From the NCBI RefSeq assembly GCF_000466745.1, contig NZ_ANNI01000009.1:62001-126000 (forward strand): a stretch of DNA of 64,000 nucleotides. The letters are read 5' to 3'. The DNA is from Campylobacter concisus ATCC 51562. Lineage in GTDB: Bacteria > Campylobacterota > Campylobacteria > Campylobacterales > Campylobacteraceae. How positions within the stretch are numbered: position 1 is the stretch's first letter; each line of letters starts with the position of its first letter. The notes under the pieces were generated by a model, which made no database searches, was not told where the DNA came from, and worked only from the letters and a program-made list of their open reading frames with translations. Both the position numbers and the translations under genes were made by a program. Below, in pieces: positions 17,237 to 26,969 of this stretch.

Positions 17237-18091
17237 TTATAGATAAACTGGGATATTTGTGTGTTCCAAGAAAAATCTTGAAGTGCCACCAAGCACCATT
17301 TCCATAAGACCATTTTCACCATATCTGCTAGCAACGATTAGATCAGCATTTCTATCAATAGCTGCTTTTAAAAGCGCTTCACCAGGTATCATCGTAGTAG
17401 CGATCACTTCAAAAGTGGCTGATATGCCATGAATTTTGAAGTACTCTTCAAGCTTTTTAAGATTTAGTTCAGCATTATCGCCAAGGCTTGCTTTTGAGGT
17501 AATGCACTGAACCTTTTTCGCCTTTTTTAAAAGATCTATCGAGCCTGTTAATGCCCTTGAGCTTTGCGTCGTGCCAGTCCAGCTCACAAGGATATTATCG
17601 GCTTTAAACTCACGCATTTTTCTAGGGATTACAATCGCATTTTTACCACTTTTTAAAACAGCTGACTCAAATGTGCCAGTGATTTTTCCATCAAGCGGCA
17701 CAGCAGCCACCACTAGATCGCAAAATTTACTCTCTTGCTCCACTATCGCACTTCTTTTGCCACTGTGAATAGTAAAATTTGCAGTGCAAACATCTTCAAT
17801 GATTTCACTAGTTACTTTTATGCCAAGTTCGGCACAAATTTTATTAAAAATTTTCTCATTCTCTTCATGCTCTACAGCTAGTTCAGATTTAGCTGATTTT
17901 AGAAATTCTTCAAAAAGCACTCCTCCACGAAGCGTCATTTTCATATTATAAACTACGCTTGGATCAAGCTGGCAAGTCATAATTTCCATGTGTGTGTTAA
18001 ACCACTGAGCAACCTTTAGGGCACCATAAATTCTTGGCTCGATATCGTCTCCAGCTCCTATTGGAAAAAGCAACTTTTTGTATTTCATCAT
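17237..18091 (-). CDS. Universal stress protein, tandem UspA domains
   Basis: The 284-residue protein holds two Usp folds. The first begins YKKLLFPIGAGDDIEPRIYGALKVAQ (residues 3-28). The second begins KADNILVSWTGTTQSSRAL near 163 and ends with ASRYGENGLMEMVLGGTSRFFLEHTNIPVYL, the G-x2-G-x7-G-G-T/S nucleotide-binding motif near 255-270. Only the second domain clearly retains this motif. Such proteins bind ATP or other small ligands and aid stress survival; the precise role here is unknown. It follows pnp by 14 nt, so it is probably the last gene of that operon. The start has two adjacent ATGs after AAAGGAC. Confidence 0.83.
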   Translation of the reverse strand: MMKYKKLLFPIGAGDDIEPRIYGALKVAQWFNTHMEIMTCQLDPSVVYNMKMTLRGGVLFEEFLKSAKSELAVEHEENEKIFNKICAELGIKVTSEIIEDVCTANFTIHSGKRSAIVEQESKFCDLVVAAVPLDGKITGTFESAVLKSGKNAIVIPRKMREFKADNILVSWTGTTQSSRALTGSIDLLKKAKKVQCITSKASLGDNAELNLKKLEEYFKIHGISATFEVIATTMIPGEALLKAAIDRNADLIVASRYGENGLMEMVLGGTSRFFLEHTNIPVYL

Positions 18092-18105
18092 CTGTCCTTT
18101 AAAAT

Positions 18106-20304
18106 TTATTCAACTAAAGAGAGCGAAATTTTATTTCCTTTTTGCTCGCTCACACACACTTTGACCTGATCACCTACATTTAATGGAGTTTTTATCTTTG
18201 AGATATGAAGCAAGCCATCAATGCCATCTTTTAGCTCGATAAACACACCAAAATCAACTACGCTCTTTACCGTTCCCAAAAACTCATCACCGATATTAAA
18301 ATTTGGTTTTGAACGCTCTTTGTCGTGTTTAAACGGCTTTTTGCCAAATGAGCGTCCATTATCTTTTGAAGTGATAGAGATGATGTAGTCTTTTGCAGCA
18401 TCGACATTTTTCTTTGCACCACCTGCGATTTTAACTTCACCTTTTTCTCTATCAAGATCGATTGAAACTTCAAATTTCTCAATGATCTCTTTTATAGTCT
18501 TGCCAGCTTGCCCGATGATATCTACGATCTTGCTTGGATCAACACTAAATAGTTCAAGTTTTGGAAGCACATCTTCATTTATTTCTATATTTTTATCCGC
18601 TTCTGTCATCAAAGATAAGATATGCTCTCTACCACGTTTTGCTTGATAAAGTGCCTCTTTTAGCACTTCTAAGCTAATGCCACCAAGCTTAATATCCATC
18701 TGAAGCGCTGTGATGCCATCACTTGTGCCTGCTACTTTAAAGTCCATATCGCCATCGTGATCTTCAAGTCCCATGATATCTGTTAGCACTGCATGCTTAT
18801 CGCCTTCAAATATTAATCCCATAGCGACACCTGCGACAAGTTTTAAAGTATTTACGCCAGCTGCTCTAAGTGCAAGCGAGCCACCACAAACGCTAGCCAT
18901 CGAGCTTGAGCCGTTGCTCTCTAAAATTTCTGAAACAACTCTTATTGTGTATGGTGAAGCTAGATCGATACTTGGTGCAAGGGCACGTTTGGCTAAATTT
19001 CCATGTCCAAGCTCACGTCTACCAGGAGCTTTTAGTGGGCTTGCCTCACCTACGCTAAAGCCTGGGAAGTTGTAGTTAAACATAAATTTCTCTACAAAAG
19101 GTACTTTTTCAGTGAGGATGTCATACATTTGAGCGTCGCTGTCAGTGCCAAGAGTAGTGACAACTAGGGCTTGTGTCTGTCCTCTTGTAAAGAGACATGA
19201 GCCATGTGCATTTGGAAGCACATTTGTTTCGATACTAATAGGCCTAACCTCTTCAAGACCACGTCCATCGGCCCTTACGCCCTCGTTTATGATCTGCTCT
19301 CTAACGATTTTCTTTTTATATTTGCCAAGGACATTTGTGATGACAGCCTCATCCCAGCCCTCTTTTTGAGCGACCTCATCACTTGAAATTTGTTTTGCGA
19401 TCTTGCTAAGTTCGCTCGCGCGCTCGCTTTTTGCCATTTGGTTGATAGCATTTTTGACTTCAGCTTTATAAAATTTATCGATATAAATAGCGATATTTTC
19501 ATTTTCTATCTCAGGTTTTAGCTCAAGCGCAGCGTCCTCTTTCTTATGCTCTTTGAAAGCTTCTTCGTAAGCACTGCTAGCTCTTAGTATCGCCTTACCA
19601 GCAAAATCAATCGCCTCAACCATCATATCTTCGCTAAATTCATTCATCAGCTGTTTTTGAGCCATGCTATCACTTAAGCTCGGATCTATCATCGGCTCAA
19701 TCGCAACCATAGGGATGAGCTGCGTAGTTTGCTGAGGTAAGCTTCTCATCTCAATCATCAAAAGCTCATCTTTTGTTCCAGCTACATAAAGATCGATCGC
19801 ACTTTGTTTTAGTTCAGAGTTGCTTGGGTTGATCACAAATTTTTCATCTATATAGCCAACTCTCACGCCACAAACTGGGCGATTTACTGGGATGTCGCTA
19901 AGATACAACGCAACTGAAGCCGCATTTAGACTTACAACTTGCAAATCAACCTCAGGATCAGCTGAAAGCACCATTACAACTATTTGAGTTGGATATGCGT
20001 AACCTTTTGGAAAGAGCGGTCTAAGAGATCTATCGATGATGCGAGCTGTTAGCGTTTCAAAGTCGCCTGGCTTTGTCTCGCGCTTAACGTAACCGCCAGG
20101 AATTTTACCAGCGGCGTAGGCTTTTTCTATATACTGCACCGTTAGAGGTAAAAAATCCTCCTCAACTTGCGTGTCTTCTCTTGCAACAGTTGCTAAAACT
20201 ACGGTATTTTTTACCCTTAAAAGTACCGCTCCGCTAGCTTGTTTTGCTACTTTATTAAGGTCAAAAATTTCAACCTGATTATTGACTTCTATACTATATT
20301 GCAT
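18106..20304 (-). CDS. pnp: Polyribonucleotide nucleotidyltransferase (PNPase)
   Basis: Phosphorolytic 3'-5' exoribonuclease of RNA turnover. The 732 residues comprise two RNase PH domains (first with [26 protein letters not shown] near 45-70, second with [15 protein letters not shown] near 370 and the catalytic-site segment [16 protein letters not shown] near 478), then a KH domain ([16 protein letters not shown] near 583), and a C-terminal S1 domain ([31 protein letters not shown] near 660). It overlaps the upstream phosphoribosyltransferase-like gene by 11 nt. Base use matches the neighbours. Confidence 0.97.
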   Translation of the reverse strand: MQYSIEVNNQVEIFDLNKVAKQASGAVLLRVKNTVVLATVAREDTQVEEDFLPLTVQYIEKAYAAGKIPGGYVKRETKPGDFETLTARIIDRSLRPLFPKGYAYPTQIVVMVLSADPEVDLQVVSLNAASVALYLSDIPVNRPVCGVRVGYIDEKFVINPSNSELKQSAIDLYVAGTKDELLMIEMRSLPQQTTQLIPMVAIEPMIDPSLSDSMAQKQLMNEFSEDMMVEAIDFAGKAILRASSAYEEAFKEHKKEDAALELKPEIENENIAIYIDKFYKAEVKNAINQMAKSERASELSKIAKQISSDEVAQKEGWDEAVITNVLGKYKKKIVREQIINEGVRADGRGLEEVRPISIETNVLPNAHGSCLFTRGQTQALVVTTLGTDSDAQMYDILTEKVPFVEKFMFNYNFPGFSVGEASPLKAPGRRELGHGNLAKRALAPSIDLASPYTIRVVSEILESNGSSSMASVCGGSLALRAAGVNTLKLVAGVAMGLIFEGDKHAVLTDIMGLEDHDGDMDFKVAGTSDGITALQMDIKLGGISLEVLKEALYQAKRGREHILSLMTEADKNIEINEDVLPKLELFSVDPSKIVDIIGQAGKTIKEIIEKFEVSIDLDREKGEVKIAGGAKKNVDAAKDYIISITSKDNGRSFGKKPFKHDKERSKPNFNIGDEFLGTVKSVVDFGVFIELKDGIDGLLHISKIKTPLNVGDQVKVCVSEQKGNKISLSLVE

Positions 20305-20992
20305 TATTTTTATCTCCTTGTTGTTTTTGTAACGGCAAATAATAAGGGCTCTCTTCTAATATTGACATGATACGCTCACTCGTAGCTTCGATCTTTTTCT
20401 CGTAATACGAATCCACATCGATAAAATCAACGATCTTGTTTATCGTGTAAATTTCATCAACCATATCATTTAAATTTGTAAAGACATCAGTAGCAATCAC
20501 TGGCGTTGCGTATGAGATGGATTTTACCTTCACATCAAGCAACGTCTTTATGCAAATGAGTGCCGTCATACCAGTCTCGCACCCCTCATCGATTAGTAAA
20601 ATATTTTTATCTTTTAGCTCTCCTATCAAATTTCCTTTTCGGTATTTATAAACGTTTTTTAAAATTTTCTCTTCATATTTTCTATGTGCTTCGCCGTAAA
20701 TATAGTCATAGCTTATATTAAAAGCTTTTATAAGTTTATCATTTAATACTATATCTTCTGTCTCGCTAACTATTGCAACGTCGCATTCGCTATTATTTGG
20801 CGCAGGTATTGGCTCGCTAAAGAGCATCTCGTAGCTTAAATTTAAACTTCTACAAACCGCATCTGTGAGTATAACTGACTCAAGCGACATACAAACAACT
20901 ATCGTCTTTTTATCTACGAGCTCTTTTTTTGGCAAAATTTCAATTAGCTTGCTAGCTGCTTCTAATTGATCCTTAAATTTAGCCGTTATCAT
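20294..20992 (-). CDS. Phosphoribosyltransferase-fold protein
   Basis: The 232-residue protein has the type I PRTase core: a hydrophobic strand then [22 protein letters not shown] near residue 130-150, matching the PRPP-binding loop VDDGxxTGxT, with the second acidic residue changed to Glu (DEG instead of DDG). The N-terminal half has [12 protein letters not shown], like the start of other PRTase domains. The base specificity is not evident and it may be catalytically altered. It begins directly after the lptD stop and overlaps pnp by 11 nt, so it is an operon member between outer-membrane assembly and RNA decay genes. Confidence 0.7.
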   Translation of the reverse strand: MITAKFKDQLEAASKLIEILPKKELVDKKTIVVCMSLESVILTDAVCRSLNLSYEMLFSEPIPAPNNSECDVAIVSETEDIVLNDKLIKAFNISYDYIYGEAHRKYEEKILKNVYKYRKGNLIGELKDKNILLIDEGCETGMTALICIKTLLDVKVKSISYATPVIATDVFTNLNDMVDEIYTINKIVDFIDVDSYYEKKIEATSERIMSILEESPYYLPLQKQQGDKNNAI

Positions 20993-23152
20993 TTAGTTGG
21001 CACTCGATTTTGTGCTGCTTTGCGAAAAGTCATAGTGCAAACCGCCCATTGGATAGAAATTTATCGTGAAATAAATACCATTTTTTCTAGTTGATGCTGA
21101 GCCATTTATTGTTGTTGTTGGCTCGACATCTTGTTGATAAATTATCCCGTAATTCCAGCATTTTCTTTGATGAAGTACGCCAACTCTCCAGCTTTTTGTG
21201 TAGCTTCGCTCAATATCATATTGCCAGCCGCCAATAAGGCTGTATTGATGAGGTAATTTTACTCCAAGACCACTTGTAAAATAGCTATCTTTTGTCGCAC
21301 TATTTTTTATTTTGCTATCATTTTTCTTCATGGTGTGAAGCATATTTAGCCAGAATAGATCATTTGTGTATGAAAATCCACTTTGTACCTTTTTAAGCTC
21401 TTTGCTCTTGTGTGAATATTCAAGCTTATTATAAAGGCTTAAATTTTCAAATGGATATAGATAGATAGCATTTTTTAAATTCGAATATTCATCTTCTTTT
21501 GTGTAATATCCTTGAGAAATACTATGTTTTATAATCTTTCTACCATTAGAGTTAAAGAAATACTGAGTCAGATAACCAGAAATTTCTTCCTTACTCTGCT
21601 CTTGAGTCAAGAAATTTTCATACTCATTTAGATTTTTATCATAGATAAACTCATCATCTAAATTTCCTTTTCTATAGCCTGGCAGCAGGTATTCGGCCCC
21701 GAAATTTAGAGTGTGATAAAAGCTTTCATACACTTTTGCAAGGTCAGTGTGAAGGGTAAATTTGTGGTAATTATTTACAAAATTTGTATGTTTATCTTCT
21801 CTTTTATCATCAAATGAATTTATCTTATTCTCGTAATTTATTCTTGAAGCGTATAGATACTCATAAAATGAAAATGTTAAGCTATCATCAAGCAGTGGCA
21901 CATGCACTGAAGCTGGAAGTGTAAATTCATACTGAGTCGCTCTAACGCCTATCTTTCTATCATATCTATGTGACTGAAGATCGAGTGAATATAAGATATT
22001 TGGCAAGACAATATCATCTGTAAATTTATGATACTGAAGCGATGGAAGCTCTTGAAGCGTGTCTTTGTTCTCATTTTTTGAGCCAATCTTTTCAGTGTCT
22101 ATGTAGTATTTTGCATAAGCACCAAAATAATGATCGTCATTTGCGATGAAGTAGTTAAATTTAGAAGTTACAAGCGAATCATAATCATCATCCCTGCCCT
22201 TTAAATTTAAATAATCTATATCATTTAGCTTCGTTGCGTCTATCCAAATTCCCTCTTGTAAATCCGCTTCACTAAGGTATCTTATAAGCTTATCTCTTTC
22301 GTATTTTAGTCCAATGCCTTTATGTGTTTTATTTTTTAGTTCAGCCTTATTTGAAATCTTACTTCTTTGTCTATCTTGATAGCTTTTTTTATCGTCAAAC
22401 ATACCAAAGCTGATTTCGCCACTTGAATCAGGCGACTCAGTAAATCTAAACGCACCATAAATTCCAGCACCTCTGTTTGTTCTTATCTGCGGATCAAGCT
22501 CGAAGTCCCATTCATTATAAGGTGCAAAATAAATCGGCTGCTTGTAATAAAAACCTTCAGATTTTCCGTATCCAAGCTCAGGCGGCAAAAGACCTGTTCT
22601 TCTTGTGGTATCTGTTGAAAAACCAAAATATGGCAAATAAAAAACTGGCACATTAGCTATACGAAAGACTGGGTTAAAAAGGTGTAAAAATTTGCTTTGT
22701 TTATTTAGCATAGCTGAGCTTGAAGTGATACTCCAGTCAGGATCTTGGACATTACAGCTTGAAACCATCGCTTTTTTTACTCTATAGTACTCACTATCAG
22801 AGTTGCTCTCATCGCTTCTCATCCATACTTCCATGTCTTTATTCATCATAAAAAGCGATTCAAAAGCAGTATCATTATTTTTTAAATTTAGCTTTGCATA
22901 GTTTGAGCGAGAGACTTCACTCTTGCCCTTCATCATGTTGACGTTACCAAATAGCTCGATAACCGAATTATTTTGATCATAAACTGCACAATCAGCTGTC
23001 ACAAGATAATCTTGTGAATATACAACAACATTTTTATTGGCCGTTACGATGCCTTTATCTTGCTTTACATCATCGGCTAAAAGCTGCACATCTTGCATAT
23101 CTGCACTTAAGCTTAAAACAAAAATTGGAATTAAAAATAAAATTTTACGCAT
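20993..23152 (-). CDS. lptD: LPS-assembly outer-membrane protein LptD
   Basis: Outer-membrane translocon that inserts lipooligosaccharide into the outer leaflet. The 719-residue protein has a signal peptide (ILFLIPIFVLSLSA, residues 4-17), an N-terminal jellyroll OstA-like domain (residues about 25-130, with ADDVKQDKGIVTANKNVVVYSQDYLVTAD) and a long beta-barrel rich in alternating aromatic and polar residues from about 180 to the end. It contains PVFYLPYFGF near 170 and ends in the barrel region. Cysteines at CNVQDP and KCWNYG may form the disulfides the family needs. It overlaps the RDD gene by 8 nt. LptG is elsewhere in this window (55133). Confidence 0.9.
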   Translation of the reverse strand: MRKILFLIPIFVLSLSADMQDVQLLADDVKQDKGIVTANKNVVVYSQDYLVTADCAVYDQNNSVIELFGNVNMMKGKSEVSRSNYAKLNLKNNDTAFESLFMMNKDMEVWMRSDESNSDSEYYRVKKAMVSSCNVQDPDWSITSSSAMLNKQSKFLHLFNPVFRIANVPVFYLPYFGFSTDTTRRTGLLPPELGYGKSEGFYYKQPIYFAPYNEWDFELDPQIRTNRGAGIYGAFRFTESPDSSGEISFGMFDDKKSYQDRQRSKISNKAELKNKTHKGIGLKYERDKLIRYLSEADLQEGIWIDATKLNDIDYLNLKGRDDDYDSLVTSKFNYFIANDDHYFGAYAKYYIDTEKIGSKNENKDTLQELPSLQYHKFTDDIVLPNILYSLDLQSHRYDRKIGVRATQYEFTLPASVHVPLLDDSLTFSFYEYLYASRINYENKINSFDDKREDKHTNFVNNYHKFTLHTDLAKVYESFYHTLNFGAEYLLPGYRKGNLDDEFIYDKNLNEYENFLTQEQSKEEISGYLTQYFFNSNGRKIIKHSISQGYYTKEDEYSNLKNAIYLYPFENLSLYNKLEYSHKSKELKKVQSGFSYTNDLFWLNMLHTMKKNDSKIKNSATKDSYFTSGLGVKLPHQYSLIGGWQYDIERSYTKSWRVGVLHQRKCWNYGIIYQQDVEPTTTINGSASTRKNGIYFTINFYPMGGLHYDFSQSSTKSSAN

Positions 23153-23594
23153 TTACCACCACTGTTCTTGCTATTTTGTCTTGCCAAGTTTGCCTAGCTG
23201 GATTTGCAAATGCCCATGCAAAACCAAGATAAAAACAAGCTTCACTAACCAACCTAAAAATCGCTCTTACTAAGCTTGAAATAAAATTTGGTCTATCTAA
23301 AATTTCTACATTAATGCACATCGTCTTTGTTAGCATTTGCCCAAGACTCGCGCCATAATACCAAACAAAAAATGTATGATAAATAATCTTTAGTGCGACT
23401 ATTTGCCAAAAGAAATTTAAAGTCAAATTTCTGGCTTCATCATAGCTCATAACCGACAAAAAGGTATCCCAGTAAATGATCAAAAACAAAAAAGAAACGA
23501 TACATTCATCAATTGAGTAGGCTAGCACTCTTTTTGAAAATGGCGCTAGCGAAATTTCTTCTTTTTCAAGTTTTTCAACTAACTGCATACTCAT
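23145..23594 (-). CDS. RDD-domain inner-membrane protein
   Basis: The 149-residue protein has the RDD pattern: a short cytoplasmic start with [23 protein letters not shown] (the R...D signature and first membrane helix, about 23-45), a second hydrophobic helix ([28 protein letters not shown]), the conserved GQMLTKTMC after it, then a third stretch ([14 protein letters not shown]). RDD proteins are small membrane proteins with no agreed single function. It sits between purD and lptD with overlaps of 4 and 8 nt, a position conserved in Campylobacter as I recall it. Confidence 0.8.
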   Translation of the reverse strand: MSMQLVEKLEKEEISLAPFSKRVLAYSIDECIVSFLFLIIYWDTFLSVMSYDEARNLTLNFFWQIVALKIIYHTFFVWYYGASLGQMLTKTMCINVEILDRPNFISSLVRAIFRLVSEACFYLGFAWAFANPARQTWQDKIARTVVVNA

Positions 23595-24835
23595 TTTAAT
23601 GCCTGCCAGGCAATATCTTTTCTATAGTGCGCTCCGTCAAATTTTACATTTTCGCAAAGCTCATAAGCTCTATCACGTGCCTCTTTTATGCTCTTGGCAG
23701 TGGCCACACAGACTAATACCCTGCCACCATCTGCATAAATTTCTCCATCTTGCTCACTAACACCAGCATAAGCGATGTGAGCATCTTTTACATCATTTAA
23801 AACTGAAATTTTAGCTTTTGGACTGCTTTTATACGGATAGTCCTTACTAGACATCACAACGCCAACTGCAAATTCATCTTTTAAGCTAATAGGCTTTAGC
23901 TCGCCCTTTGCAGCATTTAGTAAAATTTCGCTTAAATTTCCGTCAATTAATGGCATCAATACCTCGCACTCAGGATCGCCAAATCTCACGTTAAACTCAA
24001 GTACATAAGGCTCATTTTTCACGATCATCAGTCCCACAAAAAGTACTCCACAAAACGGACTGCCCTCGTTTTTCATCCCTTTTAAAGTTGGCTTTACAAT
24101 CTCTTCTTCGACCATTTTTATCAGCTCTTTTGAAGCAAGTGGACTTGGAGCATAAGCGCCCATACCGCCAGTATTTGGACCTTCGTCATTATCAAGCAAG
24201 CGTTTGTGGTCTTGTGCCACTGGCAAGCTTACAAAATTTTCGCCGTCACAAATAGCAAAAAAGCTCAGCTCAAAGCCATCTAAAAACTCTTCAACCACCA
24301 CAAATTTACCAGCCTCGCCAAAGCTGGCTCCGCTTAACATGTCACTAACTGCCTCTTTGGCCTCATCTTTAGAGTTTGCGATTATTACGCCTTTTCCAGC
24401 ACAAAGACCATCGGCCTTTACGACCATCGGAGCGCTTAAGGTATCAATAAATTTAAATGCTTTTTCTTTATCATCTGTATTTAAATATCTTGCAGTTTTT
24501 ATATTATTTCTAGCTAAAAAGTCCTTCATATAGGCCTTGCTGGCTTCAAGTCTAGCAGCTGCTTTGCTTGGTCCAAATATAAGCAAGCCCTCTTTTTTAA
24601 AGATATCCACCACGCCTTCGCTAAGAGGCGCTTCAGGTCCCACGATAGTTAGCTCGATACTATTTTTTTTGGCAAAATTTGCTAGCTCATGAAAGTCTTT
24701 TATGTTTAAATTCTCACCAAGGCGTGAGGTCGCACCATTTCCGGGCGCAAAGTATAAATTTATATTTTTTTCGCTTTTTAGTTTTAGAGCAATGGCGTAT
24801 TCGCGGCCGCCACTTCCTATTATGAGAATGTTCAT
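23591..24835 (-). CDS. purD: Phosphoribosylamine-glycine ligase PurD (GARS)
   Basis: ATP-grasp enzyme of de novo purine synthesis that makes glycinamide ribonucleotide. The 414 residues include an N-terminal Rossmann part [25 protein letters not shown] near 68, the ATP-grasp segment [15 protein letters not shown] near 137, the signature [12 protein letters not shown] near 282, and a C-terminal part with [20 protein letters not shown] 24835 follows GGAG by 6 nt. Directly upstream lies the probable 6S RNA, so purD mRNA may arise by read-through from that RNA's promoter or from an internal promoter. Confidence 0.96.
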   Translation of the reverse strand: MNILIIGSGGREYAIALKLKSEKNINLYFAPGNGATSRLGENLNIKDFHELANFAKKNSIELTIVGPEAPLSEGVVDIFKKEGLLIFGPSKAAARLEASKAYMKDFLARNNIKTARYLNTDDKEKAFKFIDTLSAPMVVKADGLCAGKGVIIANSKDEAKEAVSDMLSGASFGEAGKFVVVEEFLDGFELSFFAICDGENFVSLPVAQDHKRLLDNDEGPNTGGMGAYAPSPLASKELIKMVEEEIVKPTLKGMKNEGSPFCGVLFVGLMIVKNEPYVLEFNVRFGDPECEVLMPLIDGNLSEILLNAAKGELKPISLKDEFAVGVVMSSKDYPYKSSPKAKISVLNDVKDAHIAYAGVSEQDGEIYADGGRVLVCVATAKSIKEARDRAYELCENVKFDGAHYRKDIAWQALK

Positions 24836-24850
24836 ATTATCTCCGTAAAT

Positions 24851-24866
24851 TTAAAAAACCCGAGTG
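24851..24866 (-). terminator. Terminator of the 6S-like RNA
   Basis: The 3' strand of the closing stem (CACTCGGG, 24866-24859) is followed at once by TTTTTTAA on the minus strand. The stem partner is 170 nt away, so this is a closing-stem plus U-tract arrangement rather than a simple local hairpin. It lies 16 nt before the purD start codon. Confidence 0.5.
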
Positions 24867-25047
24867 GGCGTCGCATAGAAGAGTGGCCCATAAACAAAGC
24901 CAATCTTGCAAATAGATGGATACCAAACGGTTGCAACTTCTCGCCTTTTCAGACTCAAACGAAGCCACATCACAAGGCACCCATACCTTTTCGCTAACAA
25001 AAAAGTGTTGGACCCCGTAAAATGCTGACTCGCTTCACTCAGGCAAT
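24851..25047 (-). ncRNA. ssrS: Probable 6S RNA (purD-motif RNA of epsilonproteobacteria)
   Basis: The gap between hemD and purD holds a roughly 195-nt structured RNA on the minus strand. A perfect TATAAT at 25051-25056 precedes a likely start at 25044-25047. The RNA opens with CCUGAGUG (25043-25036), which pairs fully with CACUCGGG (24866-24859), the last bases before a six-U tract. Inside that, GCG-UC-GCAU pairs with AUGCGACGC with small bulges and GGUCC pairs with GGGCC. Beyond it is an unpaired central bubble and a terminal hairpin region (GCCUU with AAGGC, CUUC with GAAG). A long rod with a central bubble is the 6S architecture that binds sigma-70 RNA polymerase. A conserved RNA upstream of purD is known in epsilonproteobacteria. 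The exact ends are inferred. Confidence 0.75.
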
Positions 25048-25050
25048 AAA

Positions 25051-25056
25051 ATTATA
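25051..25056 (-). promoter_or_regulatory. -10 box of the 6S-like RNA
   Basis: A consensus TATAAT on the minus strand, 13 nt past the hemD stop, placed 4-7 nt before the first base of the RNA's closing stem. The upstream sequence is T/A-rich (AAATTTATA), typical of Campylobacter sigma-70 promoters. Confidence 0.65.
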
Positions 25057-25068
25057 TAAATTTTTTGC

Positions 25069-25707
25069 TTAAAGTAATGTTTTGGCAAGCGCGATACAGG
25101 CGTTTATATCTTGACTTTGGCTCACTATTGGCTCGGTAAATTTTAGCTCTCTTGCAGTGACCTTTCCAATGCTTATCGCTTGATAGCTCTCATCCCAGCC
25201 AAAATTACTAAGAAAATTTTTGACATTTAGTGGAGAAGCAAAGATCAAGATACTGTTTTTTGGTGGTTTTAGCTCCATTTTACAAGGATTTAAGACATTT
25301 TCATAAGCGACAATTGCCTTTATATTTACTCCGCCATTTTGCAAAATTTCTAAGAAATTTGAAGCACTATCTTTACCCTTTAGATAAAGAACATTTTTAC
25401 CTTTTAAAAGTGGCAAAATTTCCCTTGCGAAGTCATCTCCGTGAGCGTTCTTTCCGGTATAAATTTCGCTAAATCCAAACTCTCTTGCGGCTGCCGCACA
25501 ACTATTTGCGATGGCAAAAACTAGTAAATTTATAGGCAAAATGCCATTAAATTTTAATGCATTAAAAGCATTTTTAGAAGTGGCTACCAGTACGCCATAG
25601 TCACTTAAATTTAGTTCAAATTTTAAAAACTCGATCTTGCTAACGCTTAAATTTATAACACTCTCATCAGTCGTTTTTGTGTTTGAAATAAGATAAATTT
25701 TACGCAA
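25069..25707 (-). CDS. hemD: Uroporphyrinogen-III synthase HemD
   Basis: Cyclises hydroxymethylbilane to uroporphyrinogen III in haem synthesis. The 212-residue protein is of low conservation, as is normal for the family. It shows the two-lobed pattern: VATSKNAFNAL near 42, LLVFAIANSCAAAAREFG near 60, NVLYLKGKDSASNFLEIL near 100, IVAYENVLNP near 125 and ILIFASPLNVKNFL near 147, then SIGKVTARELK near 175. It overlaps the transporter gene upstream by 8 nt, and the 6S-like RNA promoter follows its stop. Confidence 0.85.
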   Translation of the reverse strand: MRKIYLISNTKTTDESVINLSVSKIEFLKFELNLSDYGVLVATSKNAFNALKFNGILPINLLVFAIANSCAAAAREFGFSEIYTGKNAHGDDFAREILPLLKGKNVLYLKGKDSASNFLEILQNGGVNIKAIVAYENVLNPCKMELKPPKNSILIFASPLNVKNFLSNFGWDESYQAISIGKVTARELKFTEPIVSQSQDINACIALAKTLL

Positions 25708-26860
25708 CTCTTTTTAACCTTAAAAAAGACATCAGAGCAAGTAATGTGCAGGCTAAAATAACAATAGAAGTCGAATAAAATATATCACCAAGCCCAACTA
25801 GCGGAGAGACGACGCCACCTAAGAAAAATGGGCAAAATCCAAGTATCGCTGAGGCTGAGCCTGCGTATTCTCTGCCTTCGTTCATAGCTAGCGATGAAGC
25901 AGTTGGCAAGACAAATCCTGTAAAAAGAAGTAATAAGAAAAATGCGATAATGACGCCGATCACTTCAAATTTAAAACAAAGCATGAAAGCAATAAAAATG
26001 CTAGCAAACAAGGTGCCAAAAAGCCCGGTTTTAAGCGCTTTTCTCTCATTTAAAAGACTGGCAAGTCTTGCTCCTACAACAAGCCCTAAACCATTTGAAG
26101 CAAAACAAAAGCTGTAGCTTACTGGACTTAGAGAATAAAATTCTTGAAAAATAAACGAAGATGACGCTATATAAGCAAACATCGCAGCCATCGAAAATGT
26201 CTGAATGCTTACGAAAAGCATAAATTTTTTCTTTCTTAAAATTTTGCCAAAAACACTATAAGTCACTAGCAAAGGCATTTTTAAGCGATTTGACTGACTC
26301 AAGCTCTCTTTGAAATAAAAATTTGCGATAAAAAGCAAGATACCAATGATAGTAAGTGCCATAAAGATACCACGCCAGTCGGTAAATTTAAGTAGCAAGC
26401 TGCCGCCTATTGGCGAGAGTATCGGGGCTAGACCATTTACGACCATCATAAGGCTAAAAAATTTAGTCATCTCATGACCCTTATAAAGATCACTAACAAC
26501 AGCCCTTGAAATAACCAAACTGCCGGCACTTGCTAGTCCTTGGATGATGCGCATAAAGATAAAAAACTGGATATTTTGCGAGAAAAATATAAAAATAGTG
26601 CTTATCGTATAGACGATGAGCGAGATGGTAAGGGGCAATTTTCGGCCAAATTTATCACTTATTGGGCCAACTATGAGCTGACCTATGGCTAAGCCTGCCA
26701 TCGATGTCGTGATCGTTAATTGTGTAGCTGTGACGCTTGTTTTAAACCACTCAGTAATAGCCGGAAGTGCTGGCAAATAAAGGTCTGTAACAAATGGTCC
26801 AAAGGCAGAGAGAGCGCCTAAAAATAGCAATAAAAATAGTTTGGAATTTTCTTTTTTCAT
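25700..26860 (-). CDS. Bcr/CflA-family multidrug efflux transporter (MFS)
   Basis: The 386-residue protein has about 12 membrane segments and the drug:H+ antiporter-1 layout. The N-terminal helix contains FGPFVTDLYLPALPAI (the Bcr/CflA D-x2-LP signature, about 20-35), MFS motif A is GPISDKFGRKLPL near 73, and motif C-like GLAPILSPIGGSLL is near 142. Likely substrates are drugs or toxic metabolites, but specificity cannot be read. It overlaps hemD by 8 nt, so the two are co-transcribed although functionally unlike. A -10 box is visible upstream. Confidence 0.87.
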   Translation of the reverse strand: MKKENSKLFLLLFLGALSAFGPFVTDLYLPALPAITEWFKTSVTATQLTITTSMAGLAIGQLIVGPISDKFGRKLPLTISLIVYTISTIFIFFSQNIQFFIFMRIIQGLASAGSLVISRAVVSDLYKGHEMTKFFSLMMVVNGLAPILSPIGGSLLLKFTDWRGIFMALTIIGILLFIANFYFKESLSQSNRLKMPLLVTYSVFGKILRKKKFMLFVSIQTFSMAAMFAYIASSSFIFQEFYSLSPVSYSFCFASNGLGLVVGARLASLLNERKALKTGLFGTLFASIFIAFMLCFKFEVIGVIIAFFLLLLFTGFVLPTASSLAMNEGREYAGSASAILGFCPFFLGGVVSPLVGLGDIFYSTSIVILACTLLALMSFLRLKRVA

Positions 26861-26881
26861 AGTTTTTCTTTTTTTGGAGCG

Positions 26882-26887
26882 ATTATA
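26882..26887 (-). promoter_or_regulatory. -10 box upstream of the Bcr/CflA transporter
   Basis: TATAAT on the minus strand, 22 nt before the ATG at 26860, in the AT-rich 109-nt gap after the bicupin gene. A strong terminator closes the upstream transcript (26941-26965), so the transporter-hemD pair needs its own promoter, and this is the best candidate. Confidence 0.5.
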
Positions 26888-26940
26888 TTATGGTTTTACT
26901 TTTTGCTTTATTAAGTATAAATTTACTATTGTTATTATAG

Positions 26941-26965
26941 AGAAAAAGCCCTAAATATAGGGCTT
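26941..26965 (-). terminator. Rho-independent terminator after the bicupin gene
   Basis: A perfect 8-bp stem AAGCCCTA / TAGGGCTT with a 4-nt loop begins 4 nt after the bicupin stop. On the minus strand it is followed by a T-run (TTTTTCT) that overlaps the stem's end. This is a textbook intrinsic terminator. Confidence 0.85.
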
Positions 26966-26969
26966 GGTA

